A stretch of 64,000 bases of DNA, taken from assembly GCF_000243115.2 (NCBI RefSeq), contig NZ_CP007035.1, forward strand, positions 1,302,001 through 1,366,000, in the 5' to 3' direction. The DNA is from Niabella soli DSM 19437. GTDB lineage: Bacteria; Bacteroidota; Bacteroidia; Chitinophagales; Chitinophagaceae. Shown in pieces: positions 8,911 through 17,761 of the stretch; position 1 is the stretch's first letter; the number at the start of each line of letters is the position of its first letter. The notes beneath the pieces are model-generated. The model was given only the letters and a program-made list of their open reading frames with translations, ran no database searches and was not told the DNA's origin. The position numbers and the translations under genes are program-made.

Positions 8911-9720
8911 ATGCAAGAGTATTACAAAGATAAGGTGGTAGTGGTTACGGGGGGAACGGACGGCATTGGCCGGGGTCTTGTTGAGGTGCTTTTAAAATTT
9001 GGAGCAAAGGTGGCTACCTGCGGGCGCAATCATGATAAATTATATGCCCTCCAGGCAGCGCATCCCTCCTCCTTCCTGCATACATTGGTTGCCGATGTCA
9101 GCATTGAAGCCGAGTGCCAACGTTTTATCGAATCTACTGCTGCTGTTTACGGTCGTATCGATATCCTGATCAATAATGCCGGCATCAGCATGCGGGGGCT
9201 TTTTAAGGACCTTGACATCAGCGTTATAAAAAAATTAATGGATGTCAATTTTTATGGTGCGGTCTTTTGCACCAAGGCGGCCCTTCCCTGGCTGATCCAA
9301 TCCCAGGGCACTATAGTAGGCATTTCTTCCATTGCCGGTTACCGGGGGTTGCCGGGCAGAACGGGTTATTCATCCAGCAAATTTGCGCTGCAGGGATTTT
9401 TAGAATGCCTGATGACCGAACTGAAAGACGACAAAGTGCATGTAATGTGGGTGAGCCCCGGATTTACAGCATCCGGCATACGGGATAATGCGCTGGACAG
9501 CAATGGGGAGAAACAAAAAGAAAATCCGATGGATGAAGGTAAGATGATGACGGCAGAACAGGCAGCCAACCGGATCCTTAAGGCAGTGAAAGATAAAAAA
9601 AGAACAATAGTAATGACAGGAACCGGAAAAGAAACAGTGTTCCTGAATAAATTCCTTCCTTCGCTGGCCGATAAACTGGTGCACCGGTTTTATTTCAAGA
9701 ATAAACAATTGATAAAATAA
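8911..9720 (+). CDS. Short-chain dehydrogenase/reductase
   Basis: A 269-residue SDR that starts at the ATG at 8911, just after the promoter element. It has the NAD(P) motif TGGTDGIGRG, the structural motif NNAGIS, the catalytic Ser in GISSIAGYRG and the YSSSK active-site Tyr/Lys pair. The tail is basic and hydrophobic (FYFKNKQLIK) and close to DHRS7/YqjQ-type sequences that act on lipid-like substrates. It is cytoplasmic or membrane-associated. It is divergent from the GH9 gene; no functional link is evident. Confidence 0.9.
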   Translation: MQEYYKDKVVVVTGGTDGIGRGLVEVLLKFGAKVATCGRNHDKLYALQAAHPSSFLHTLVADVSIEAECQRFIESTAAVYGRIDILINNAGISMRGLFKDLDISVIKKLMDVNFYGAVFCTKAALPWLIQSQGTIVGISSIAGYRGLPGRTGYSSSKFALQGFLECLMTELKDDKVHVMWVSPGFTASGIRDNALDSNGEKQKENPMDEGKMMTAEQAANRILKAVKDKKRTIVMTGTGKETVFLNKFLPSLADKLVHRFYFKNKQLIK

Positions 9721-9780
9721 GCCCGGATCGTTAATTTGCAACACTCATAATAAAACATAAAGGAATCTATTGGTCAGGCA

Positions 9781-10608
9781 ATGAATTTTGTAACACTAAC
9801 ATCAGATATCGGTTATCAGGATTACCTGGTGGGAGCTATTAAAGCACAGTTGTTACAGATCGGTGCCGATATCAGTCTGGTCGATATCTCCCACAATATC
9901 ACGCCCTTCAATTTTCCGCAAGCATCCTACGTGTGCCGCGGCGCTTTCAAAAATTTCCCGGAATTTACCTTTCACCTGATCCTGGTAAACCTTTTTGGAT
10001 CCAAACCCGAAAACCTGCTGGTCGCCTTTCATAAGAACCAATACATTATTTGTGCTGATAACGGATTATTGAATATGATCCTTGAAGAGCGGCCGGATAT
10101 TATTATCGGCATCCCGCTAAATAAAAAAGCTGTTAAGAATACGTTGTATATTACCGGGATCATCGCCCAAACCGTTGAACGACTAATGAACGGGGAATCC
10201 ATCCAGAAAATCGGGGTTCCGGATTTTAATTTCCGGGAAAAAAATCCGCTGCAGCCGGTGGTGGACGCGGGTTATATGGAGGGGCAAATCATCTTTATTG
10301 ATAATTTTGAAAATGTCATTGTAAATATCACACGCAAACAATTTGAAGAACATCGTAACGGGCGTAATTTTCGTATCGTATTTAAACGCGATGAAGTAAT
10401 TGATAAGATCAGCGAATCGTATGCAGATGTGCGCGAGGGCGATAAACTGGCCCTTTTTAACAGCGCCGATTACCTGGAGATCGCCATCAATAAAGGCAAT
10501 GCCGCCGGTCTTTTCGGACTGAAAGGTTTTTCAGACAAGGCCAGCCAGTCTTCCAATATTATGCAAAACCAGTTGCTTTACCAGACAGTGCGGATTTATT
10601 TTGAATAG
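9781..10608 (+). CDS. SAM hydroxide adenosyltransferase (DUF62 family)
   Basis: A 275-residue protein beginning FVTLTSDIGYQDYLVGAIK, the hallmark of the DUF62/fluorinase-chlorinase fold. The N-terminal domain contains ADNGLL and the linker leads to a C-terminal barrel (IIFIDNFENVIVNI). Family members that lack the halogenase-specific loop hydrolyse S-adenosylmethionine to adenosine and methionine using a conserved Asp/Arg/His set. I therefore call it a SAM hydrolase and not a halogenase. It stands alone, 60 bp after the SDR, and is convergent with the SET gene. Confidence 0.88.
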   Translation: MNFVTLTSDIGYQDYLVGAIKAQLLQIGADISLVDISHNITPFNFPQASYVCRGAFKNFPEFTFHLILVNLFGSKPENLLVAFHKNQYIICADNGLLNMILEERPDIIIGIPLNKKAVKNTLYITGIIAQTVERLMNGESIQKIGVPDFNFREKNPLQPVVDAGYMEGQIIFIDNFENVIVNITRKQFEEHRNGRNFRIVFKRDEVIDKISESYADVREGDKLALFNSADYLEIAINKGNAAGLFGLKGFSDKASQSSNIMQNQLLYQTVRIYFE

Positions 10609-10615
10609 GAACGAA

Positions 10616-10692
10616 TCATAGTACATAGCTCATGGTTAATAGTGCCGACTATAAACTATGATCCATCAACTATTGACTATTCACTATTCACT
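10616..10692. repeat. Degenerate TATGA/GACTATT intergenic repeat
   Basis: Between two convergent genes lies a run built from short variants of CATAGCTCATGG, GACTATAAACTATG and ATTGACTATTCACTATTCAC. CATAG and CTATG arms can pair. The same vocabulary recurs in the long hairpin at 61266-61339. Confidence 0.5.
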
Positions 10693-11076
10693 TCACTTCG
10701 TTTCAAACCACACCTGCTTATCCGAATCCCAGCTACCGCCATAATTGATAAAAAGCTCCTCTCCTGCGGCAATATCCCTTACCGTTTTTATTTGTATGGA
10801 GTTGGTTTCATAGTCCATTTCATATTCGCAGTTACTAAGGAAAGAATGATTATAAACAGGTACCCAACCAAGGGCCATGGCACATCGGTTGCCATCAAAT
10901 CCCCATTCAAAAATATAATCATGCAACAGTGTTTGGTCCAGGAGTTTGCGTTCCCGGGCCGACATAACAATTGCCGGGGCGATCTCGATGACCGAACCCG
11001 CAGTAATGGGAGCGTTGGTAAAAACCCCCTTCCCCATTTGCGCTGTTGCAGCGATGTATAAACAAGGGGCTATCAT
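10693..11076 (-). CDS. SET-domain protein
   Basis: A 127-residue single-domain protein; I start at the ATG at 11076 because the SET fold begins with the strand LYIAATAQMGKGVFTNAPI. The conserved pseudoknot motifs are present: YNHSFLSNCEY (the NHS/NC SAM-binding motif) and AGEELFINYGG (the catalytic Tyr motif). SET enzymes methylate lysine side chains with SAM; bacterial targets are mostly unknown. In this minimal form no pre-SET or post-SET zinc cluster is present. It is monocistronic and convergent with the SAM hydrolase gene. Confidence 0.85.
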   Translation of the reverse strand: MIAPCLYIAATAQMGKGVFTNAPITAGSVIEIAPAIVMSARERKLLDQTLLHDYIFEWGFDGNRCAMALGWVPVYNHSFLSNCEYEMDYETNSIQIKTVRDIAAGEELFINYGGSWDSDKQVWFETK

Positions 11077-11114
11077 TAATGCTGTTTTTACAAAAATAAC
11101 GGACTGAAGACACA

Positions 11115-11172
11115 TAACCGCAAGGATGCAAAGAGAGGGTCGCACAGATTCCGCAGACTTACACAGATTTTA
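11115..11172. repeat. CGCAAAG-type and CGCAGA-type repeat fragments
   Basis: ACCGCAAGGATGCAAAGAGAG is followed by CGCACAGATTCCGCAGAC and ACACAGATTTT. These are degenerate copies of the motifs that form the hairpins at 36096, 37138 and 49546. The rest of the interval up to 11353 shows no gene that I can support. Confidence 0.45.
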
Positions 11173-11353
11173 AATGGCTTCTATGCCAATCCCTGCACCG
11201 TTGCTCCTTTCCGTCTTTGTAAGAAACGGCAACCGCCGCACCATTGCTCCGCCACATCGCTGCGTGGAACACTACCCGCGAATGCCTCCGTGTATTTTGA
11301 GCCATATAAAGATTAATTTTCCGATTCTTTGTCTCCAAAGAAAATGATCTTCG

Positions 11354-11361
11354 TACTTTTG
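11354..11361 (+). promoter_or_regulatory. -7 box TACTTTTG upstream of mgtE
   Basis: It matches TANNTTTG, with a TTTG at 11328-11331 as possible -33 element. The ATG follows after only four bases, so transcription would begin at or very near the start codon. Confidence 0.55.
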
Positions 11362-11365
11362 GCAC

Positions 11366-12763
11366 ATGGCTTTTGAAGAGGAAGAAGATAAAGCATTAAT
11401 TGACTCATTTCAGGAGGTTATTGCCACCGAGGATAAACTGGAAATCAAAAAATTTTTAGATGCCCAGAATATTACCGACGTGGTGGCACTCATTTATGAG
11501 CAGCCGGAATATGAGAGCCAGATCATAGCAAATATGTCGGTGCATCGGGCTGCCAGCGTTTTTAAGCTTTTGGAAACCAGCAATCAAAAGAGCATTATAC
11601 AGGAGCTGCCGCCCAATAAAACGGCAGAGTTGCTTAACGACCTTCCGGCGGATGACCGTACCGACTTCCTGGAGGAATTGCCGGCGAATGCCGTAAGAGA
11701 GCTAATCAAACTTTTAGATCCGGAGGAACGCAAAATCACGCTGTCCCTCCTGGGGTACCCGGAAAACAGTATCGGGCGTTTGATGAACCCCGATTATGTT
11801 TATGTATACCCCTACAATACCGTTGCCGAAGTCTTTGATACCATACGGAAATACGGTAAAAACAGCGAAGCCATAAACGTGTTGTATGTGATCAACCGTA
11901 AAGGCGAATTACTGGACGACATACGTATCGGGGAATTTATTCTGAGTGCGCCGGACACCAAGGTTTCCGAGCTGATGGACGAACGAAAGGTCATCTCCCT
12001 GAATGCCTATGACGATCAGGAAACCGCCGCCGAAGTGTTTAAAATGAATAACCGCATCGCCTTGCCGGTTGTTACGGAAGAGGATAAACTGCTGGGTATT
12101 GTAACCATTGACGATATCCTGTGGGTAACGACCGAAGAGTATAGTGAGGATATGCAAAAGATGGGGGGTACCCAGGCTTTTGAAGAGCCCTATCTTGACA
12201 TCGCGCTGTTAAAACTTTATAAAAAAAGGGTCGGCTGGCTGATCATCCTTTTCCTGAGCGAAATGCTTACGGCTACTGCGATGCAGCATTTTGAAGCCGA
12301 GATCGAAAAAGCAGCCCTGCTGGCCATATTCATTCCATTGATCATGAGCAGTGGCGGCAACAGCGGCTCCCAGGCTTCCACCCTCATTATACAGGCGATG
12401 ACCCTGGGAGAAGTGACTATAAAAGACTGGTGGCGCATTATGCGGAGGGAGATACTCTCCGGCCTGATGCTGGGCACCACGCTGGGCACCATCGGGTTTA
12501 TCCGCATCTCGATCTGGCAGCACCTGCACCTCTATGATTATGGGGAGCACTGGATGCTGGTAGGCTTAACCATCTTTTTTACTTTAATGGGCATCGTTTT
12601 ATGGGGAAGCCTTATCGGCTCTATGCTCCCGGTTATTTTGAAACGATTGCGGCTGGACCCTGCCACTTCCTCTGCACCTTTTGTAGCCACGCTGGTGGAT
12701 GTCACCGGCATCATCATTTATTTTTCAGTAGCCTATATAGTTCTCAAAGGAACCTTGCTGTAG
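11366..12763 (+). CDS. mgtE: Magnesium transporter MgtE
   Basis: A 465-residue protein with the full MgtE architecture. It has a helical N-terminal domain with repeats such as LLNDLPADDRTDFLEELP (about 1-130), a tandem CBS pair (about 135-255; VVTEEDKLLGIVTIDDILW) and a five-helix membrane domain from about residue 285. The pore motif region is MSSGGNSGSQASTLIIQ. Known members form dimeric Mg2+ channels in the inner membrane, gated by Mg2+ bound to the N and CBS domains. Length is normal. It has its own promoter and no partner genes. Confidence 0.94.
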   Translation: MAFEEEEDKALIDSFQEVIATEDKLEIKKFLDAQNITDVVALIYEQPEYESQIIANMSVHRAASVFKLLETSNQKSIIQELPPNKTAELLNDLPADDRTDFLEELPANAVRELIKLLDPEERKITLSLLGYPENSIGRLMNPDYVYVYPYNTVAEVFDTIRKYGKNSEAINVLYVINRKGELLDDIRIGEFILSAPDTKVSELMDERKVISLNAYDDQETAAEVFKMNNRIALPVVTEEDKLLGIVTIDDILWVTTEEYSEDMQKMGGTQAFEEPYLDIALLKLYKKRVGWLIILFLSEMLTATAMQHFEAEIEKAALLAIFIPLIMSSGGNSGSQASTLIIQAMTLGEVTIKDWWRIMRREILSGLMLGTTLGTIGFIRISIWQHLHLYDYGEHWMLVGLTIFFTLMGIVLWGSLIGSMLPVILKRLRLDPATSSAPFVATLVDVTGIIIYFSVAYIVLKGTLL

Positions 12764-12853
12764 GATAGTAAAATATTAAAAGTAAAACGCGAGAAACTCA
12801 CACCTGCCGCTTCACGTCTCACGATCCTACCTACCTTTACTATTAAAATAATG

Positions 12854-13084
12854 CTACAATTTTTTCCCATTGCTTTTAATACAACGTTCCAACACTTCAT
12901 TAAAATCCGCGGGCAAAGCGCCTCCATGTACTTTTACCACTAATTCTTTTTCAGCAAGCTCTTGTAAATCCCTGCGTATAGTATCCGGCGAAACCTGCAT
13001 CTCTGTTGCCAGTTCAGCCACCAGCACACGGTGTTTATGCTTCAGATCTTTCAAAATATGTGCATGGCGTTCTTCTTTAAACAT
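12854..13084 (-). CDS. Truncated DeoR-type regulator (DNA-binding domain only)
   Basis: 76 residues that match only the N-terminal winged helix-turn-helix of DeoR repressors: RHAHILKDLKHKHRVLVAELA, then VSPDTIRRDLQELAEK and KVHGGAL. Full DeoR proteins are about 250 residues with a sugar-phosphate-sensing domain after HGGA; here a stop follows about 20 residues later. It may be a remnant or a stand-alone DNA-binding peptide. It is divergent from glmS, whose product is an amino-sugar phosphate, the kind of ligand full-length DeoR proteins sense. Confidence 0.72.
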   Translation of the reverse strand: MFKEERHAHILKDLKHKHRVLVAELATEMQVSPDTIRRDLQELAEKELVVKVHGGALPADFNEVLERCIKSNGKKL

Positions 13085-13339
13085 ATGCCCTCACTTTATA
13101 TATAAAGACGTTGTATTTACAAAATGTTACACTTCTATTCTGGCCGCTTTACCTAAATGGTATTTTTTTTAATCGAATTGCGCAATCGTTTGCACATTTT
13201 TTTACTTACTTTGCGTCCCATTAATAAAAACAGGAAAAACAACGCATTCTTTATTGGCTTTGTTCTGACGTGACGACCGATACCGGCAGGAATTTTGATC
13301 AGGAAAGATGTTGTACTAATAATTAAAACAATTGATATT

Positions 13340-15178
13340 ATGTGCGGAATTGTTGGATATACAGGGCAAAAACAAGCTTATCCGATTATTGTAAAAGGAT
13401 TAAAAAGACTGGAATACAGGGGCTACGACAGTGCAGGAGTTGCTATTCTGGACAGCGATCATTTAAAGCTTTACAAAAAGAAAGGAAAGGTTGCCGACCT
13501 GGAAGAGGCCATCGGAACAAAAAATGTACAGGGCACCACCGGCATCGGGCATACCCGCTGGGCTACACATGGAGAACCGAGCGACCGGAATGCGCACCCG
13601 CATATTTCCCGGAGCGGCACGATAGCCATGATCCACAATGGCATCATTGAAAATTATGCGCAGCTTAAAGGAGAATTGCTAAAAAAGGGTTATACTTTTT
13701 CAAGCGATACAGATACCGAAGTGCTTTTAAATTTTATTGATGAAATCAAAACTCAAAACAACTGCACGTTAGAAGAAGCCGTACGCATTGCGTTGAAACG
13801 CGTAACCGGCGCTTATGTTATTTTATTGATCGAAACCGCAAACCCGGATACGATCATTGCGGCCCGTAAAGGTAGCCCCCTGGTGATTGGCGTGGGCAAG
13901 AACGAGCACTTCCTTGGTTCTGACGCCTCCCCCATGCTGGAATACACTAAAGAGGTGGTTTATATCAACGACTATGAACTGGCCATTGTAAAGCCCGATC
14001 AACTGATCCTCAAAAACCTCGGGAATGAAATTATTACACCCTATGTGCAAAAACTGGATATAGAACTTGCGGCTATCGAAAAGGGCGGTTTTGATCATTT
14101 TATGCTAAAGGAAATTTTTGAACAACCCCAAACCATATTTGATTGCATGCGCGGACGCCTCAATTCACAGGCGGGTACTATCACCATGGCAGGCATTCAG
14201 CAACATGCAGACCAGATCATAAACGCCAGCCGCATTGTGATCATCGCCTGCGGCACCAGTTGGCATGCGGGTTTGGTGGCCGAATATATTTTTGAAGAGC
14301 TCTGCCGTATCAATGTTGAAGTGGAATACGCCTCTGAGTTCCGCTACAGGAATCCTGTTATTAACAAAGGGGATGTGATCCTGGCGGTGAGCCAGAGCGG
14401 CGAAACGGCCGACACCCTGGTTGCCATAGAAACAGCAAAAGAAAAAGGCGCCTTGATTTTAGGAGTAGTTAATGTAGTAGGCTCCTCCATCTCCCGGACC
14501 AGTCATGGCGGCGCCTACACCCACGCCGGTCCGGAGATCGGTGTTGCCTCCACCAAAGCATTTACCGCACAACTAGTAGTGCTTACCCTTATTGCACTAA
14601 AAGTGGCCTATATGAAAGGGGCCATCAACGACAGCCGGTATAAAGGCCTGCTGGCCGAATTAGACCTTATCCCTGAAAAAGTAGCGTGGGTATTGAACCA
14701 CCATGAGCAGATAAAATCAATCGCAGAAAAATATAAAGACGCCCGCGACTTCCTGTATCTGGGCCGCGGCTATAATTTTCCCGTTGCCCTGGAAGGCGCA
14801 TTAAAGTTGAAAGAAATTTCTTATATCCACGCAGAAGGTTACCCCGCAGCGGAAATGAAACACGGCCCCATCGCCCTGGTAGACGAGCAACTTCCTGTAG
14901 TAGTGGTGGCTACCAAAGATCAGTATCACGAAAAAGTGGTGAGCAATATCCAGGAAATTAAAGCCCGAAAAGGAAAAGTGATCGGTATTATTACCGAAGG
15001 GGATGAAACCAGTGCGGCACTCTGTGATGATGTGATCAGCGTTCCGGAAGCCGACGAAATTGTGGCGCCGATGTTATCCGTTGTCCCCCTGCAATTGCTC
15101 TCTTATTTCATAGGGGTGGCAAAAGGATGCAATGTGGATCAACCAAGAAATCTTGCAAAAAGCGTAACAGTTGAGTAA
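13340..15178 (+). CDS. glmS: Glutamine-fructose-6-phosphate aminotransferase
   Basis: I start at 13340 because the protein must begin MCGIVGYTG, with Cys as the N-terminal nucleophile after Met removal; the open frame upstream to 13295 is not used. The 612-residue protein has the Ntn glutaminase domain (1-240; HTRWATHGEPSDRNAHPH) and two SIS isomerase domains (CGTSWHAG; SQSGETADT; GRGYNFPVALEGALKLKEIS). It ends in the typical AKSVTVE. It makes glucosamine-6-phosphate, the first step to UDP-GlcNAc for peptidoglycan and LPS. A 255-bp leader separates it from the divergent DeoR fragment; a glmS ribozyme is not evident. Confidence 0.97.
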   Translation: MCGIVGYTGQKQAYPIIVKGLKRLEYRGYDSAGVAILDSDHLKLYKKKGKVADLEEAIGTKNVQGTTGIGHTRWATHGEPSDRNAHPHISRSGTIAMIHNGIIENYAQLKGELLKKGYTFSSDTDTEVLLNFIDEIKTQNNCTLEEAVRIALKRVTGAYVILLIETANPDTIIAARKGSPLVIGVGKNEHFLGSDASPMLEYTKEVVYINDYELAIVKPDQLILKNLGNEIITPYVQKLDIELAAIEKGGFDHFMLKEIFEQPQTIFDCMRGRLNSQAGTITMAGIQQHADQIINASRIVIIACGTSWHAGLVAEYIFEELCRINVEVEYASEFRYRNPVINKGDVILAVSQSGETADTLVAIETAKEKGALILGVVNVVGSSISRTSHGGAYTHAGPEIGVASTKAFTAQLVVLTLIALKVAYMKGAINDSRYKGLLAELDLIPEKVAWVLNHHEQIKSIAEKYKDARDFLYLGRGYNFPVALEGALKLKEISYIHAEGYPAAEMKHGPIALVDEQLPVVVVATKDQYHEKVVSNIQEIKARKGKVIGIITEGDETSAALCDDVISVPEADEIVAPMLSVVPLQLLSYFIGVAKGCNVDQPRNLAKSVTVE

Positions 15179-15180
15179 AG

Positions 15181-15260
15181 AATGTGAAAATTTGGGAATT
15201 TGAAAATATGAAAATTTAACCACGCACACAGCATCCAGTATCCAGTATCAAGCATCCAGT
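15181..15260 (+). repeat. AATTTGAAAATATG and CATCCAGTAT degenerate repeats before DUF4954
   Basis: The spacer has a GAAAATTTG/GAATTTGAAAATATG part, then CATCCAGTAT-CCAGTAT-CAAGCATCCAGT ending exactly at the ATG of the next gene. TCAAGCATCCAG is shared base for base with the spacer at 50384-50395. Confidence 0.6.
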
Positions 15261-17474
15261 ATGAACCAGATAAAAAAACTTCCCGTAGGGGATTTGGGAT
15301 ATAATTTCATTCCGAAGGAATTTTTACCCGAAGGTGAAAACGAATATTATATTCGTTTCAAACAGAATCCTGCTACAGACTACCGGCCGCTGACGCGGCA
15401 GGAGATCGCTATACTAAAGTCGAATGGCAACCGGTCCGACAACTGGTCCAATATCCTGGTACGGGAAGGAATCGATGTATTATTGATCGAGGACTGCACT
15501 TTTTTTGGGCTGGTCCGCATCGGCAAACTGGAACCTTATTTTTTGGAGTTCAGCCAGTTGCGCACGCCCGTGGGTTTATACCGCAGCCTGATTGTAAGTT
15601 GCGATATCGGCAATAATGTAGTCATCAATAATGTGCGGATGCTGAGTCATTATATTATCGATGACGAAGCCATCCTGATCAATGTAAATGAAATGTCCTG
15701 CACCTCCCACAGCAAATTCGGGAACGGCATCATCAAAGACGGCGAACCGGAAGATATCCGCATCTGGCTGGAGCTTTGCAATGAAAACGGTGGCAGAAAA
15801 GTGGTACCTTTTGATGGTATGCTGCCTGGCGACGCCTGGCTATGGTCAAAATACCGCGCCAATGAAAAACTGCTCAATGCTTTTAAAAATTTTACAGACC
15901 AGCAATTTGGCAGGCAACGGGGCACCTACGGTACCGTAGGAAAACGGACTATAATAAAGAATACCCATATTATTAAAGATGCACAAATAGGCAGCGACGC
16001 CTATATAAAGGGCGCCAACAAGCTAAAGAACCTTACTATCAACTCCAATGAAACAGCGAAATCCCAAATCGGGGAAGGCTGCGAAATGGTTAACGGTATC
16101 ATGGGGGCCGGCAGCCGGGCCTTTTATGGTGTAAAAGCGGTCCGCTTTATTTTAGCTCCGTTCTCACAGCTTAAGTATGGTGCCCGGCTGATCAATTCTT
16201 ACCTGGGGGAGAACGCTACCATTTCCTGTTGCGAAGTATTAAACACCCTCCTCTTTCCGGCGCATGAACAGCACCACAACAATTCCTTTCTTTGTGCATC
16301 GCTGGTGATGGGGCAAAGTAATATTGCCGCAGGCGCTACTATAGGATCGAATCATAATTCCCGGGCCGCAGACGGCGAATTGCAGGCGGGACGCGGCTTC
16401 TGGCCGGGGCTTTGTGTAAGCCTGAAACACAATTCAAAATTTGCCTCCTTTACCATGATCGCCAAAGGCGATTATCCCGCCGAACTAAATGTCCCGATGC
16501 CCTTTTGCCTGATCAGCAACGATGTGCACAAGGATCAATTGGTAGTGATGCCGGGTTATTGGTTTTTATATAATATGTATGCGATCCTGCGTAATGAACG
16601 GAAATTTGCAGATCGTGATAAACGAAAAGAGAAAAAACAATTACTGGAGTATGATTTCCTGGCACCAGATACTGTAAACGAAATCTTTACTGCTCTGGAC
16701 CTCCTCTACCTATATACCGGGAAGGCTTTCTATCAGAAGAATCAAATGGTGGGCTGTGATAAAGAATACAGCCAGAAGGGCCGGGAACTGCTGGAAAGCC
16801 AGGCCCCTATTATAGCCCAGCTTGACATTTTCGCCAACGGGATCGAGCATTCGCAGCGCCCGGTACGGATCATAAAAGCGCTGGAAGGCTACGCCGTTTA
16901 CAAAAAAATGATCTGCTATTACGGTACCTGCCAGCTCATTCATCACTTGAACCAATCCAGCGACAAAACGCTTGCCGCTGTAAAAAATCTTTTTGAAAAA
17001 GCCGGGGAGCGCAAATCCTGGTTAAATGTGGGCGGACAACTGATCCCTGAAAAAGAGGTGAAAATACTGATCAATTCCATTGAATCCGGTGCTGTTAAAA
17101 AAGGCTGGGATGAGGTGCATGATTTTTATCAACAGCAGGCAAAAGAGTACCCAATAGAAAAGCTATTGCATGGATTGAGTTCCCTGAAAGAAATAAAACG
17201 CATGGAGCGCCCAGATCTGGATGCGCACTTATTAGCGGACCTTTTTTATGAAGCAATTGCTACCAGGGAGTGGATCGCACAATCCGTTTACGAATCAAAA
17301 GTAAAAGACTATGACAACCCTTTCCGTAAAATGATATATGATACTACGAAAGAAATGGAACAGGTTGTGGGCAAATTAAAAGACAACCCCTTCATCAATG
17401 AACAGGCTGAAGAAACGGCTGCTTTTAAAAAAAGTACGGAGCTCCTGATTGAGAAAATAAAACAACATTCCTAG
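15261..17474 (+). CDS. DUF4954 family protein (left-handed beta-helix)
   Basis: A 737-residue protein I recognise as the Bacteroidota DUF4954 family. It begins with YRPLTRQEIAILKSNG and LLIEDCTFFGLVRIG. The centre (about 100-430) is rich in hexapeptide-like turns, for example VVINNVRML, AQIGSDAYIKG and AAGATIGSNHNS, consistent with a left-handed parallel beta-helix as in acyl- or nucleotidyl-transferases. The last third is helical with a coiled-coil-like tail. The reaction is unknown. It lies 82 bp after glmS, hinting at a role linked to amino sugar or envelope precursors, but that is inference. Confidence 0.85.
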   Translation: MNQIKKLPVGDLGYNFIPKEFLPEGENEYYIRFKQNPATDYRPLTRQEIAILKSNGNRSDNWSNILVREGIDVLLIEDCTFFGLVRIGKLEPYFLEFSQLRTPVGLYRSLIVSCDIGNNVVINNVRMLSHYIIDDEAILINVNEMSCTSHSKFGNGIIKDGEPEDIRIWLELCNENGGRKVVPFDGMLPGDAWLWSKYRANEKLLNAFKNFTDQQFGRQRGTYGTVGKRTIIKNTHIIKDAQIGSDAYIKGANKLKNLTINSNETAKSQIGEGCEMVNGIMGAGSRAFYGVKAVRFILAPFSQLKYGARLINSYLGENATISCCEVLNTLLFPAHEQHHNNSFLCASLVMGQSNIAAGATIGSNHNSRAADGELQAGRGFWPGLCVSLKHNSKFASFTMIAKGDYPAELNVPMPFCLISNDVHKDQLVVMPGYWFLYNMYAILRNERKFADRDKRKEKKQLLEYDFLAPDTVNEIFTALDLLYLYTGKAFYQKNQMVGCDKEYSQKGRELLESQAPIIAQLDIFANGIEHSQRPVRIIKALEGYAVYKKMICYYGTCQLIHHLNQSSDKTLAAVKNLFEKAGERKSWLNVGGQLIPEKEVKILINSIESGAVKKGWDEVHDFYQQQAKEYPIEKLLHGLSSLKEIKRMERPDLDAHLLADLFYEAIATREWIAQSVYESKVKDYDNPFRKMIYDTTKEMEQVVGKLKDNPFINEQAEETAAFKKSTELLIEKIKQHS

Positions 17475-17525
17475 CTTCCCCGCCATGGGAAAAAAAAGCA
17501 ACAATCTGGATATTTTTTTACACAA

Positions 17526-17738
17526 TCAGGTGTCCCAGGCCGCTTCATTTTTTTGCTCATAATCTGTAAAGGCCTTCTTAAGCCCTTCCAGTACTTCAGC
17601 CGCTACTTCAAACAAAGCCTTTGCAGACGGGTCTTCCACCCGCTCCACATCTTTACGAAGGTGATCAATCAACATGTTGAATGCTTCTTTCAGATTCACT
17701 GCATGCACTAAAGGATTGTTGGTGTCTACATCTTGCAT
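17526..17738 (-). CDS. Small acidic helical protein, unknown function
   Basis: A 70-residue protein, largely helical by eye (LKEAFNMLIDHLRKDVERVED and a second helix EVAAEVLEGLKKAFTDYEQ, split by DPSAKALF). It has no signal peptide, Cys or recognised motif. Composition and codon use look like a real gene, and it is separated from DUF4954 by a convergent 50-bp gap. I do not recognise the family. It lies next to the hemerythrin/DUF3175 remnant. Confidence 0.6.
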   Translation of the reverse strand: MQDVDTNNPLVHAVNLKEAFNMLIDHLRKDVERVEDPSAKALFEVAAEVLEGLKKAFTDYEQKNEAAWDT

Positions 17739-17761
17739 GATAAATAAATTTTTAACTAATG

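Noticed and set aside
9781-10608. Possible SAM-dependent halogenase
   Set aside because: The fold is shared with fluorinases and chlorinases, but nothing shows the halogenase-specific insertion, so SAM hydrolysis is the safer call.
10642-11061. 139-residue plus-strand open frame opposite the SET gene
   Set aside because: The minus strand has clear SET motifs; the plus frame shows no family features and starts inside a degenerate repeat.
11159-11365. 68-residue minus-strand frame upstream of mgtE
   Set aside because: It spans CGCAGA-type repeat and the mgtE promoter and has no recognisable feature.
13085-13339. glmS ribozyme
   Set aside because: The leader lacks a recognisable ribozyme core, and glmS ribozymes are known mainly from Firmicutes.
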